In this document: one piece after another, positions 13,636 through 26,800 of the stretch
How positions within the stretch are numbered: position 1 is the stretch's first letter
Layout: each line of letters starts with the position of its first letter
Source of the DNA: Owenia fusiformis
Taxonomy: Eukaryota; Annelida; Polychaeta; Sabellida; Oweniidae
NCBI GenBank assembly: GCA_903813345.2
Contig: CAIIXF020000006.1
Coordinates: forward strand, 9,290,989 to 9,350,988
DNA: 60,000 nucleotides
Direction of reading: 5' to 3'
The notes under the pieces: model-generated
Databases searched by the model: none
What the model was told of the DNA's origin: nothing
What the model saw: only the letters and a program-made list of their open reading frames with translations
Made by a program: the position numbers and the translations under genes

Positions 13636-13685
13636 ATTAAAACCTGTCTTAGTGAACACAACTTTCTAGTGAACACCTGTCGAAA
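13636..13685. repeat. Short dispersed repeat (AACCTGTC..GTGAACAC family)
   Basis: Carries AAAACCTGTCTTAGTGAACA followed by a second GTGAACACCTGTC. Related copies lie at 46-72, 27721-27745, 35845-35970 and 58880-58925; one at 15950-16022 is inverted. Confidence 0.5.
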
Positions 13686-14786
13686 GAAACACACTTTTTC
13701 TCAGGACATGGTCCAAGAACTTCTGTATACAATATCCTCTCTATAGTGAGTACTTAACTCCATGATATTCACTACCTATATATGGAATAATTTATAAATG
13801 TTCCTATTCTCTAAGCTAGCATTTGCAAATTCCATCACCGGCTGTCAGCTGATGAATTAACCACTATCTTACATCTTAGGGCAAACTCATTTAAATATGA
13901 ACATGAAAAGTACATTTCAATGAGTTGGCCATAGAAATAATGGTTAATCAGTCAGCTGACAGTTAAATTCGGGAATGATACCTCAACCAATTTTGTCTGA
14001 ATCCCAATCTTACAGCACGCTACATACCTGCCCTCTTTATAAAAGAAATTACATCAAAATCAAGTTCGACATTTATTGTCCTGTTGGATGGACTATTCAA
14101 TGTATATGAATGTTTCCACCACAGTGACATCTAGTATACAAGTGACAAAATAGCATTACCATAGCCCTTCTGAAGAAAATTGAGTCAAATGATTGAACTC
14201 TCTCCTAATTTTTACTTTTCGTGTAGCAATGAAAACTTCTTAAACATCCAGTCAGATATATGTCAATGTCAACAATCTGCAAAATGACTTGCTACCAATG
14301 GTTAAACATTTTTGAGTTATCCAATCATCAATGGAATGCTTTCCCAGGCCTTGGCATACATTTCCTTCTTGTACTTCAAGTAAGTCCTGCTGTAGACATT
14401 CTGAGAACAATTTCTCTTTTTTGACCTTGTTTTAGAGACTTTTAGCATCCATATTGCATCCATCAGTTGTAGACATAGCAACTGTTAATATCGAGTAGGC
14501 TCATTTGTGACTCAACATCATCATACACTATGATGTCATAACAATTTCATAATGAGATATGATAATCAATATTTTCATTCATGGTGTTGTAGCTCCATGG
14601 CAATGAAGATTTGCTTGTTTTATTCGCATTGGACATTATTTCAAACATTTGTATTTTTCAGATACCTCGTCACTCGAACAAAAGCAACCCTCTCTATTAG
14701 TTTTATACCTCGGAACATTTGTTAAATCAAGGGAAAGCAGAATTATCCATTATGCCCCAAAAACATTTATCAAAACCTGTACTCAC

Positions 14787-14884
14787 TTTTTCATCTTCTT
14801 GATGCTATATTTGATAAGATGTGCTACATCTAACAAGGCCTCTGGGTCAGCTTCAAACTTGGCAGGAATATCTTTTTGAAAATA
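14787..14884 (-). CDS. EVI5: EVI5-like exon 9 (last recognised)
   Basis: Encodes residues 331-362 (YFQKDIPAKF.. to ..KYSIKKMK), the end of the TBC domain. Acceptor TTCCAG; donor GTGAGT after ATGAAAAA. Phase 2 at its end; reading through the donor meets TGA at once, so splicing onward is needed. Confidence 0.85.
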
Positions 14885-17800
14885 CTGGAATGGAGGAAAA
14901 TATTAGATAATTTCATTTAAATTGTTTTATCTTAATAGTATTCATTTTATCAGTTGGATCATTCTTTGTTAATGATGTATTTACATTCATATATACTTCA
15001 AAACACAGTTGAAATTTAAGAGAAAATTTATTTAGTTTTGGGTGTTTAAATAATATATTTTTTATAACTATGATTAGCTTTAATTATACAGTCACAGTAT
15101 ATAGCAAGCGAATAAAATTTTGACTCCAGTTCACTCTTGACTTACTCTTAGCATGCCCTCCATGTCCAGTCCTAGTAGTTCCGATTCACTAGTTTGTAAC
15201 AATGCAATCGCCACCCTGAATATGATCTCTATACCCTAAAAACATAGAATGGAAGCAGAACTCCATTTATGTAAGCTGTATCATCAATAAAAACTAAAAA
15301 TGCAAAACTTTACGGTAAATATAACTTTTCTGAACACGCTCATGAATATTGAGTTTACTGCAATGCTTGTAAAAAATTAGACAAGGCATTAATATGCAAA
15401 ATGTCACCACCTGCCATTTGTTACAGATACTGAGTGCCATACACTGACTGCTAAACACCATCCACAAAAAAGTTTGAGACTATAACAATATGTGATCACT
15501 TCTGGTGGTGACATAACAATTGATTTATGTGATAAATCTCACTAACCTCTATGAGGAACAGATCTACGATCCTACAAGATATTGCAATAGGAAGAGACAT
15601 GGTGAAGAGAGTCAAGAACCAGGATGAAGCATACATGGACGTGTGGAATCCCTGCTGTTGAAAGTGAATGGACAGATCTGGTAATAATTCCTAGAAATAA
15701 ACATGATTATAATATACCATCATGTTATAATAATGACAAAAGAATAAATGTAAGATTTGTAGTAAGACTCAAACCCATAATATTTTATAACATTCAATCA
15801 TGTACCACTTGGCAAAATCTCAACCCTGCTTGTATTTTGAACCAAAACATACATAAACCATACACAATAGATAAAAACAATTACAGTAACATAACAGTAA
15901 AACAAGTCTCATTTTGGACAATACTTGGACCAGCCAAAAGTGTTCAAACAGGCAGGTATTCACATTTCAGATGAAAAATGGCACTGAAATATGTTCATAT
16001 TGAGAGGTGTTCAGATTAGAGAGGTTTGGGATCTGAATGTTTTACTGAAGATTGAATTACTCATTACCTGAATTAAGCCCTCTAGTTGATACATGCAGAG
16101 TCCAAGCTCAATCATACTTGGTTTAAACATCTCCCTCAGCTTATACTCTTGCATCAACTTAGCAAACACTGAGAAAGTCTCTTCCTCTGGCATCTACAGT
16201 AGAAATAATAAAAAAACATGAAAAATATTTTTGGTGCATGAAACTAAGATTGGAAACAAAACCATCTCATGTTATTTTCCCATCAGGTGAAAAAACTCGG
16301 TATAATCGTATATATCATTTTTGATATAAACACCAATTTTTTGTAAAACTTAAAAAGTCAAAATGTTTGCTCCCACTGTTGTTATATGACATACCTGCAT
16401 AAGTAGAAGGCCAACAATAAAACCACTTCCCTGGCAGTAACCAACCTCTCTGTCTATCAGTGAATAGGCCTGCAGTTTAAGGTAATTCATCAGTATGTTG
16501 TATACAAGCATATTAACATTTTGCAGGTTAGTGGTTGAAAACCAGTTTTCAAAATTTAAAGAATGTATTGAAAAAATGAATACCAGACACATGGTGATAA
16601 ATATCGCACTTTTAAGTGGCCACATTGTGAATTACCAGCATGCAAAATAGTAATCAGAACTTGGGAACTTAATCTGCTCTTGCATTTGTAAAAATTAGTA
16701 CCGTGGGTACTGGGCTCACATGGTGACAGAAAAAAACGGATATAATTTTTTGTTACAAAATTATTTCAAGCCATCTGTCTCTCAGTCAATTAAAATGGCT
16801 GAAAAAAAAACGGATATAATTTTTTGCCAATAATTTGTAACAAAATTATTTCATACAACTACTCTTTACAGTGACATGGCTTTTTGCAATGCAAGACACC
16901 TGAAATTATTTGTAAAGCTAGGAAATGGGCCAAAATTGAATTTCGCGAGACAAAAATGGCAACCATTTTGAAATCAGGCAAGCTTTTGAACCAGGAGTCA
17001 TAGGGGAGTTTTTTGTATTGATGTTGAACAAAAATAACTTGAAACTGGAATCCTATCGACAGAGGTTTTAAGCAAATGGTCCAAAAGAGGATTTCGCGAG
17101 ACAGATGGACAAATCAATGTTAACTAAAATGGCTGAAAATAAAAAAAATGGATATAATATTTTGCCGATTTTTTGTAACAAAATTATTTCATACAACTAC
17201 CTTTTACAGTGACATGGCTTTTTACAAGGCAGGACAGCTGAAATTATTTGTAAAGCTAGGAAATGGGCAAAAAGTGAATTTCGCGAAACAAGAATAGCAA
17301 CCATTTTGAAAGTAGGCGAGCTTTTGAACCAAGAGTCATAGGAGAGTTTTTTGTATTGATGTTGAACAAAATTAACTTAAAATGGGAATCCTATCGACAG
17401 AGGGTTTAAGGTAAATGGTCCAAAAGTGGATTTTGCGAGACAGATGGACAAATCAATGTTAACTAAAATGGCTGAAAATAAATAAATGGATATAATTTTT
17501 CGCTGATTTTTCGTAACAAAAATTATTTCATACATCTACTCTTTACATTGACATGGATTTTTACAATGTAGGACACTTGAAATTATTTGTAAAGCTAGGA
17601 AATGGGTCAAAAGTGAATTTCGCGAGACAAAAATGGCGGCCATTTTGAAAATAGGCGAGCTTTTGAACCAGGAGTCATAAGGGAGTTTTCTGAATTGATG
17701 TCGAACAGAAATAACTTAAAACAGGAATCCTATCGACAGAGGTTTTAAAACGTGCCACAGAAAGTGGATTTCGCGAGTCAGATAGACAAATCAATGTTAA

Positions 17801-20800
17801 CTAAAATGGCTGAAAATAAGAAAATGGATACAATTTTTCGCTGATTTTTTGTAACAAAATTATTTCATTATCTACCCTTTACATTGACATGGATTTTTAC
17901 AATGTAGGACACCTGAAATTATTTGTAAAGCTAGGAAATGGGTCAAAAGTGAATTTCGCGAGACAAAAGTGACGGCCATTTTGAAAATAGCCGAGCTTTT
18001 GAACCAAGAGTCATAGGAGAGTTTTTTGTATTGATGTTGAACAAAAATAACTTAAAATGGGAATACTATCGACAGAGGGTTTAAGGTAAATGGTCCAAAA
18101 GTGAATTTTGCGAGTCAGATAGACAAATCAATGTTAACTAAAATGGCTGAAAATAAATAAATGGATATAATTTTTCGCTGATTTTTCGTAACAAAATTAT
18201 TTCATACATCTACTCTTTGCTTTGCAATGGATTTCTACAATGTAGGACACTTGAAATTATTTGTAAAGCTAGGAAATGGGTCAAAAGTGAATTTCGCGAG
18301 ACAAAAATGGCAGCCATTTTGAAAATAGGCGAGCTTTTGAACCAGGAGTCATAGGGGAGTTTTCTGAATTCATGTTGAACAGAAATAACTTAAAACAGGA
18401 ATCCTATCGACAGAGGTTTTAAAACGTGCCACTGTTATTGACAGAAAGTGGATTTCGCGAGTCAGATAGACAAATCAATGTTAACTAAAATGGCTGAAAA
18501 TAAAAAAATGGATACAATTTTTCGCTGATTTTTTGTAACAAAATTATTTCATATATCTAATCTTTACATAGACATGGATTTTTACAATGTAGGACACCTG
18601 AAATTATTTGTAAAGCTAGGAAATGGGCCAAAAGTGAATTCCGCGAGACAAAAGTGACGGCCATTTTGAAAATAGGCGAGCTTTTGAACCAGGGGTCATA
18701 GGGGGGTTTTCTGTATTGATGTTGAACAGAAATAACTTAACACAGGAATCCTATCGACAGAGGTTAGCTAGGAAATGGGCTAAAAGTGAATTTCGCGAGA
18801 CAAAAGTGACGGCCATTTTGAAAATAGGTGAGCTTTTGAACCAGGAGTCATAGGTGGGTTTTCTGTATTGATGTTGAACAGAAATAACTTAAAACAGGAA
18901 TCCTATCGACAGAGGTTTTAAAACGTGCCACTATTGTTGACGGACGGACAGACGGACAGACGGACGGACGGACGGACGGACGGACGGACGGACGGACGGA
19001 CGGACGGACGGACGGACGGACGGACGGACAGACAGACAGACGGACAAGTGAGTGATTGCAAAAACTCACCATGTGAGCTAAAAATATAAGGCTAAATAGT
19101 GGAATAATTTTCTTGATCTCTTGATAGCATTCACCCACATGGCCATCAGCACATGACAACATGTTGACAATACAGCACTTTCTAACTAGGAACGAAGGAT
19201 GATGAAAATTTTACTTTTTGTTAGGGAGTCACTTTCCTGTTGATAACCCGATATTGGTGGTCAGATTAAACAAAAGTATAATTTCATAAATTCTGTTACT
19301 TTTTTCATTATATTGAAGGCAGTGGTCTTCCCAGGATTTTATGTGTGAAAGTTATGTACTGAATTACTGGAGGCGTGTAGGGCCTGGAAATTAAAGACTT
19401 ACTTTCATAACATTAAATAAGCTCTCTTGGCCCAATCCATCTTTGTCCTTGAAGAAATCATGGTCGGGGTAAGTCCTTGCAATATCACGTCGTATCATTT
19501 TCTCACAGGGTGATGGGGTTTTGAGGTACTCTGCATATTTGTCCTTATGTTCTGAATTGTGTGCGTTGCAAAGAAGCTGCCAAACAATCCCCCTGAAATG
19601 ATGTGGGATGCCCTTTCGAACCAGGTCCTGAAAATGTCCAGAAGAGCAATGAATTATGTGATGTTCATGTTTTTTTGAGTTATCTATGGTATATTTTCAT
19701 TTGTTGCCTGTGAACAGTTTCATGGCCCTTACATTGATCTAAAGCTTAGTCCACTGTAACTTGATCGAAATGGATTACGGACTTTAAATGTACAAAATTG
19801 TCTATGAAACTGTTGGACGAAAATTTGGGTCAATTCAACAACAATACACATGCATAGGCGAATAGTGGTCCTAATACTAAACTTAGAAAGTAGATGGTTA
19901 TTCAATTGTTTTAGTATGCTATATCATAATAACAAATCTTGGGATAGATCATACTGTAAATCGCTTGGTAGATCATATTTTAGATCATATTATTGTCAAT
20001 TTATGATAATATTGTAGATCATGTAGATAACACATATATTACATATAAATCATATTGTAGATTGTGATCATATGGTCATATAGATCATATGGTACATCTT
20101 TAGTATTGATGAGATTCAGATATTAAATTTCCTATTGATCATATATAAGATCTCATTATAGATATATCATAAATTACATCATATTGCAGATCATAAAAGA
20201 TAATGGATCATCCCAAACAAAGAAATATCTAATACGAAGTCTAATGCAAGATAAACATCCTTGAATAAAAGAATATCATTAATTATTTAAACATACATCA
20301 CTCAACATTGATCAAATGGAACACAATTCCAGATGAATGCATGTAAAGCTATAACTAGACCCTATAACAGCCATAATAACTAAGAGTTCATAGTACTATG
20401 TAGTAAGACCAGGTTTGAGGAAATGAGAACCTTCAGAATGTTATCATAGACTTTTTATCAAGTATGTAACATGTTAACCTAAGTCAGCATACATGACTTA
20501 GCAAAAATGAGTATCCAATACCATAGGACATCCCTCATCCTACCCCAGTCTGGCAAGATAAATACCATTGGATAAGGGACGGTCTAAGCTTAACTAGTTT
20601 TCATTAAGATTTCTTCAACATAAAATCTGTTATCAGAAGCTCTACAAATCTGAGACTCAGAGCAACACGCTCTGTTATATCATAGATGAGGCATGTCAGG
20701 TGAATTTGATGAATAGTTCTAGAGATATTGTAACACATATTACACACAAGGGTTTAGCACAGTGCTACCAACTAGCACTCAACTCATAGACCCATGAAAA

Positions 20801-23800
20801 TCTCGTCTGATGGTCTGTTATGGTGATTTCACAATAAGGTATATTACGTCTATACAGATTCCTTAGGCACGTTAGGAACAAGTGCAACAATTTGTGAATT
20901 ATATGATATTCATTAACCATAGGCAAACCCAAATATTGAAAACAACAATATGTCATCACTGTTTTGGTGACGATGGTAAAAATCAGTCTGCCAGACAGAG
21001 TACCCTGTACTCGTATATATTACCTTTATCTGAGGGTATTTCTTCTTGGAGTATGACTCCCAGTCATTGACGATCCTCCCCCATTGGACCCAGGAATCAT
21101 TCTCTGCAGCTATAACACATAAAAACACAAATGGTTAAAGCAAGCATGGGATATATATAATCAGCTAAAGAGCATTGATTCACATAGATTTTAGCACATG
21201 GTTTATTTGGTTCCTATGTTAAACATTACACTAAAACATCTGTATGAAAACACCTCTATAAAGCAAAGACCATGCCATGTTAACATTATTTTTTCTCTGC
21301 ATACTTGTGAGAGTTATCATTTTACATCTTGTGAATAAATTATATTCTAAGCTTCATGATAATCATAAATACACACAGCCCAATGATACAGGAATAAAGA
21401 AAAACCTAGTATTACTGATCTGCCATCTGTAGGAGTCCTCAAACATTTGATAGCATTGCATCGGAGGATATTGTTTTATAATGATTTAAGTGCTAGTACT
21501 ACGAGAAATTATATGAGAAATTGATATAGAGAATCCAACATTCTAAGTGCTTTGGACAAATGCATTATCTGATAACAATTCATTTCTATTGTTACTCTGA
21601 CAAATCAACTCAGGAAGATGGATGTATAAAGTTCATGCAGTATGGTATTAACACATGCAGATATCTGTTTCCTTAATTCAGTCTGGAAATTTGAGTCTTC
21701 AGTGGTTTTCATCACATTTGTTACATTGTCAAGTCATAGCTGCATTGTAAAACTTGTATATTGTACTGACAGACGCTCATATAATTCATATCAGCCATAT
21801 TCATCCTCTGATTGTAAGGTAAAAAGATCCAGAATGAGTTCTGTAACCAGTGTTTAGAGAATGGTCATATTATATTATATTTTTGGCATTCTAATACTCA
21901 TAGCATCTGTCTCTGTTACATCCAGAAGGATTGAGATGGAGAGGGCGTGGCTTACCACGATGTATATTCGGAGAGATCATACCTTTTTGTTTGTCATTTT
22001 TTTAGTGGGACAGAATGAGGGTCTGAGTATTAGAACAGGTAATAATAAATATACAATTACAAGATATTAATGATGACAAACGTCATGAAGTACATTAACA
22101 AAAGTCTTTGTCTATTACAATATGTCACCACTTGTATCTAAAATAACACAGTTGCCTGAATGATAAAAATATATATGAAAGATCAACAAGTGACAAATAC
22201 TCACATTGAGTCATTTTAACAATACAATTTTAACACAGAATGATCATGGTTTCCATTTTACATCTAAAATAAACATTCTAAAACAAATTAATCATATTTC
22301 TATCTCAACTAGACATCTAAATACAAGTGTATGAGTAAGAGCTTTGACTAAAAACAAAAACATAAAATACCTAATCGGTTGTTTTTATCAGTTCTTTTGA
22401 AAATATAATTTCAGATTTTCTCTTAAGGTCAATGTATTATGCCCATTGCCATAGACACATTTTATGTGAGAAAAGTAGGAGAAAATGGGATGTAACTTCT
22501 ATGTAATTTCTACAACTAGTATATGGCAGAAAATCTATAGGGAAGAGTTAGTGCAATGTTTCTATAAAAAAGATGTGATGCAGTTTAGTGCACATCTCCA
22601 GGAAAGCTGTTAAATTGAGTTGATGATCCTTATATAGTATATTCTACATGAGATGGTCCCATTTCAAAATAAACCATGTTTGACTGAATTAAGAAAAATA
22701 TCCAAAATCTAGAGTATGTGTGAGTGTGCAAGAGCTGTGAATGTCTACTATCTAAGATAGGGTCTAAGAATATATCTGGCCATAAGCTCCTACTTTTAGT
22801 GCAGTGTCGAGTGTATGCTAGGTAGGTTAGGCATGGAATGATGTGAGTGCTTGCTTAGAACGAATCAAGTTGAATACACAAGGATTTATTAATTTTACAT
22901 ATACACTGTATAATTACAGAATGATAGGACAATATCATGTCAGATTTGATGTCATCATTTTACGCTTATTCGAAGAAAAGATAGATATGAATTGGCATTG
23001 TGGGATCCACAGCCTTTACTATCCTTTTGGAATAGTTCAGACTGTGGGATACTGACTGTAATAAATGTTTCCTTTAACCCTAAAATGTACGGACCAATTA
23101 AATTATGTACAGAGTTCTATTGACCATGAGTATCATGGGAAGGCATTACATGCAGTTGCATGATTACATAAGCAGACAAAGCCTAATGAGTGAGACCAAA
23201 CACAATTCCCTCCCAAATAATCCAAGTGTTGACATTTGCATGATAAGTATTGTTTAAAATTCTAAATTGGAAAACAATAAGAAAAAAGAAGTATGTCAAC
23301 ATTATCATAGTTATTAATTTTCAATATAAAAACAAGAACCATCAAGATAAATAAGAGTTTTCCACATAATGAATTCATTGAATTAAAGTTTACAAAGGGG
23401 AAAACAGGACAGTGCATTCTTAGGCACTAATTTATTCCTCCATATACACTGATTTACTTGGAGAATGCACTGGCTAGGAACATGTTCTGCCTCATGATAT
23501 ATCAGAGTCTCTCAAAAGCGTTAGGTAAAGAGGGACTCTGATAAATCAGAATGATGAATTGGTATTCTAAGTAATACTGTGTGGATCCATTTTAGTGTCA
23601 TTGAAGAAAAAGAAAAAGTTGGGTTTAGGAATAATATAAAAGGAGTGGTACAAATTATTAGCAAGTTAGTGGTTATATGGATAACTTTTTCATCATCTTG
23701 GGTTAGATGAGGAAAACAGAACTTTAGTTGCAAAGTGAAGGGATTAATATGATGAGAAGGAAGACGAGGGGTGGTGAGAGGTTAGGGGTACCAAGAAAAG

Positions 23801-26800
23801 GTACCTTTCTTTTTTACTGGACTAGCTGCAGCATTATGTGAGTGACCTACAGAGAAATGTGCAAAGTTACAATGAACTACATATAGGCAAAGACAATTAA
23901 TTCAACCATTCTCCAAATGCAGGGCTCTGGACATCATCCACTCTGTCCCTTCTGTTCCTATAGAGTAGGTGATGTTTGGAGACTTATATTCGGAGGATGA
24001 TGTTAAACATACAATGTACTACATACAGATAGAGACTATAATGTGTTTTAATCTAAGATATGACAGCATTTAGATTTTAGAAGTGAATGTTAATTTTAAG
24101 GAAACATTTCATAATTTCACACAAAATAACATAATAAAGTAACATTCATGATTGACATTAAATATGAGTAACACATACAACAAACATGCAAATAATTTTG
24201 AAATACAAGTTTCAGAGCAATATAGTCATAATATTGTGATGACACGTTATTGTGATACCAATGATGCCAACAGTTGCAATTACTATATTACAATAAATGC
24301 TTGAGAATGAGATTACCCATAAAATAATTCAAAAATGTATTTTTAAAAATTTGATCTCCCAAAAATTATCTTTCCAATAAAAAAAATTTGATCCCCAAAA
24401 AAATTAATCTTTCCATTAAAAACTTGTTGCCACCCCAAAAAAGAACCACCGGTAGGTGTTTTCAATAGCTATATGCCAACTTTAATGATATTAGACTGAT
24501 AGAGACACTAAACATCATCAGGTATTATCCACTTGTTGTAAATCAGGATGCACTTGTCATATAAGAGTAAGTTTATAATCTATATGCACTCTCATCTAAT
24601 AAGGAAATCAATTCACTGAATAAATAATTAAACTATCTATTATCATCCAAATTCATCATTAACAGGCCATTTGACATGAATATAATTAAACTGGGGTCAA
24701 TTTACTTTTTAATAATATTAATACATTATTGATATGCATGTAAATGGAGAGATTTTACCAAAGTTGCATGCTTGACTTGTTTGCCCCCGACCTAATGCTG
24801 GAGATTTCATTTATGGAATTCCATTACATGTTAAAGGTTTGAAAAAATGGTTCTGAAGCCTGTAGGTAGACATTTCTATGTTACATGTAACCCCTTTATA
24901 TAGGTATTCTAAGACATCGCTGTCTAAGTATTATGCATAGTATAGCAAAGGATCAACCAGTCACATATTTCAAGGTCACATTGCTCCTTCAATGTAAAAA
25001 TGTTTACTTGAAAAACCACTGACAATATGCTAATACTGTTATTCTGTTTGTACAGAGACATATAAATGAGGTTAGAAGTTATAACCATTTCAAGGTATTT
25101 CAATTTTTTCATCAAAATTCTGGTGATAAAAAAAAGAGAAACAAATTAAATTGGGCAACCATTCAACAAATTCTCTGGTACATTGCACAAGCCTGGTATT
25201 ATAATAGAATTCCCCAAAAAATTAAAACATCTAACTTGAAGTGAAACCCAATCCCACCTAACCTTTAAAATGGTTTGATTTTACATAATTAAAAGAGAGG
25301 TTCATATGGTCATAATGAACTAGGGTCTGACAATCTGGTAAATCCCACCTTATATCTCCTGTTATATTATCAGTTTATATAGACGTGTCTAAAATAGAGA
25401 TGAAAAAGAGGGTCCCCATCAATTTAATCATTGAGTTTAGATTACATAATACCATTAGGAATTTGATATAACAATAGTGTTCTCTGACAAGAAGATGCTA
25501 ATACACAGTGAATGAAACATGTTCCAGTGAAAAATGATTGCCCTGAATTCCTAGTAACAATGGATACAACATTAATGGTAACTTACTTATTTCTTCATCG
25601 AAGGTGAGATTACTGACATGACTTGACACCGAGTTGCCTGAGAGGACGCTGCATTCTGACCCCTGTCTGGAGTGACCTTTGACCTCTGGAGAATCAGATG
25701 GCACACTCAGGGACACTGATTTCTCATCAATCTCAAGAGCTCTGAAAAATATTTTATTTTATTAATACATGTATTCTGATCATGATTGATTGATTGGTTC
25801 ATTCATTGTTTTCTTTTCACAAAAGACTCCCTTTACATTGTGACTTTAATCATAAAAGACTCATACATTGGAAAACCATGGGCTTTCAATTCTAGTTGAA
25901 AGCCCATGGGAAAACCAAGATGCAAGATATGAGTCACAAAGGTTTTAAAATAAGGAATGGTACATTCATGGTGCTCCAATAGACCTCCCCCTCCCTCCCA
26001 AACTACACTTACTAACTGCACCATCATTTCCAGGATATGCCTAAGGTATTTGACTTACGCAGGAAGTTTACTCTTGCATATGTAAATGTTGCCAATATCT
26101 TTCAGCTACATATGTAACTATAAAGGCCTTAATAAATGAATTCTGTTTACCTACTTTAGTGTCATACATGGCCCTCTCTGGTCAAACCTTGTTGGTTTGA
26201 ATGCTTTCTGTTCAAAAAGTTTAGGGTCTATATACACATTTTAACATGTCCTTTTTGGAATTTCAAAACAAAAAGAAACAAGACATACAGTGAACAAAAT
26301 TGTCGCTAGAAATTAAAGTTAAAATATCATGGACAAGAAAAGTGAGATGCTGCCACCTACCAACAAAGCTGATTTTAATAACATACCTTTTTGGGATATG
26401 AAAATAAAGCCTGCGGCCTTTTTAAAAAGAATACCCTCTAAACAGACAATTTTATTGTATGAGCCTTAGATAGACAGGTGTAGAGGAACCTATAAGAGCC
26501 ACATGGAGAGATACTAAGAGTACAGATGTATCAACAAACACATCATGCATACAACTTCTATGATTGGAGAGGAATTCAAGTATTTTGAGTAATATACCTG
26601 CTTGCCATTAGGCAGTTACTCACTTATGCATCATCTATACTCCAGAAACTTAAACATTGATCAACCCTCAGACAGAAAGATGAGAAATCGTGAAACATAT
26701 TTTCCCAAAATAACAAGCTGGCTTTCAAGTTTAGATCAATGTGTACTGTGTAGTGGTATTGATAAGGTTTGCCTTGTTCCATGTTTTCTCAAAATATTTT

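Larger units (their letters stand above)
3608..14786. other. Long AT-rich region without recognised exons
   Basis: Eleven kilobases with no exon I can support on either strand. This is where the C-terminal coiled-coil exons of the EVI5-like gene would be expected, but no Lys/Glu/Leu-rich reading segment with splice sites was recognised. Contents include poly-C (4830), a short hairpin (GGCTCGAACGAGCC, 5796-5809), a purine-rich tract (7200-7500), a dispersed repeat near 7985-8075 and an ACCT microsatellite followed by a 34-bp tandem repeat (10455-10595). A 133-codon open frame at 8456-8857 has no family resemblance. Confidence 0.4.
16714..19078 (+). mobile_element. Satellite-cored element with 338-bp units and ACGG microsatellite
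   Basis: The 13-bp inverted repeat GCTCACATGGTGA opens at 16714-16726 and closes inverted at 19066-19078. Inside lie about six tandem units of 336-347 bp (anchor AAAGCTAGGAAATGGG at 16914, 17252, 17591, 17927, 18265 and 18612), a truncated unit starting near 18765, then an ACGG/ACAG microsatellite (18941-19046) and a short unique end. No transposase. The element fills most of EVI5-like intron 4. Its layout (inverted end, satellite core, short-unit repeat, inverted end) parallels copy A at 1488-3607, though the sequences are unrelated. Confidence 0.75.

Noticed and set aside
14340-14400. Possible next EVI5-like exon on the minus strand (Lys/Tyr-rich reading)
   Set aside because: The reading does not resemble the EVI5 coiled coil and the flanking splice sites do not fit the needed phase.
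18848-19162. Minus-strand open frame of Ser-Val-Arg-Pro repeats
   Set aside because: It is the translation of the ACGG microsatellite and adjacent satellite end.
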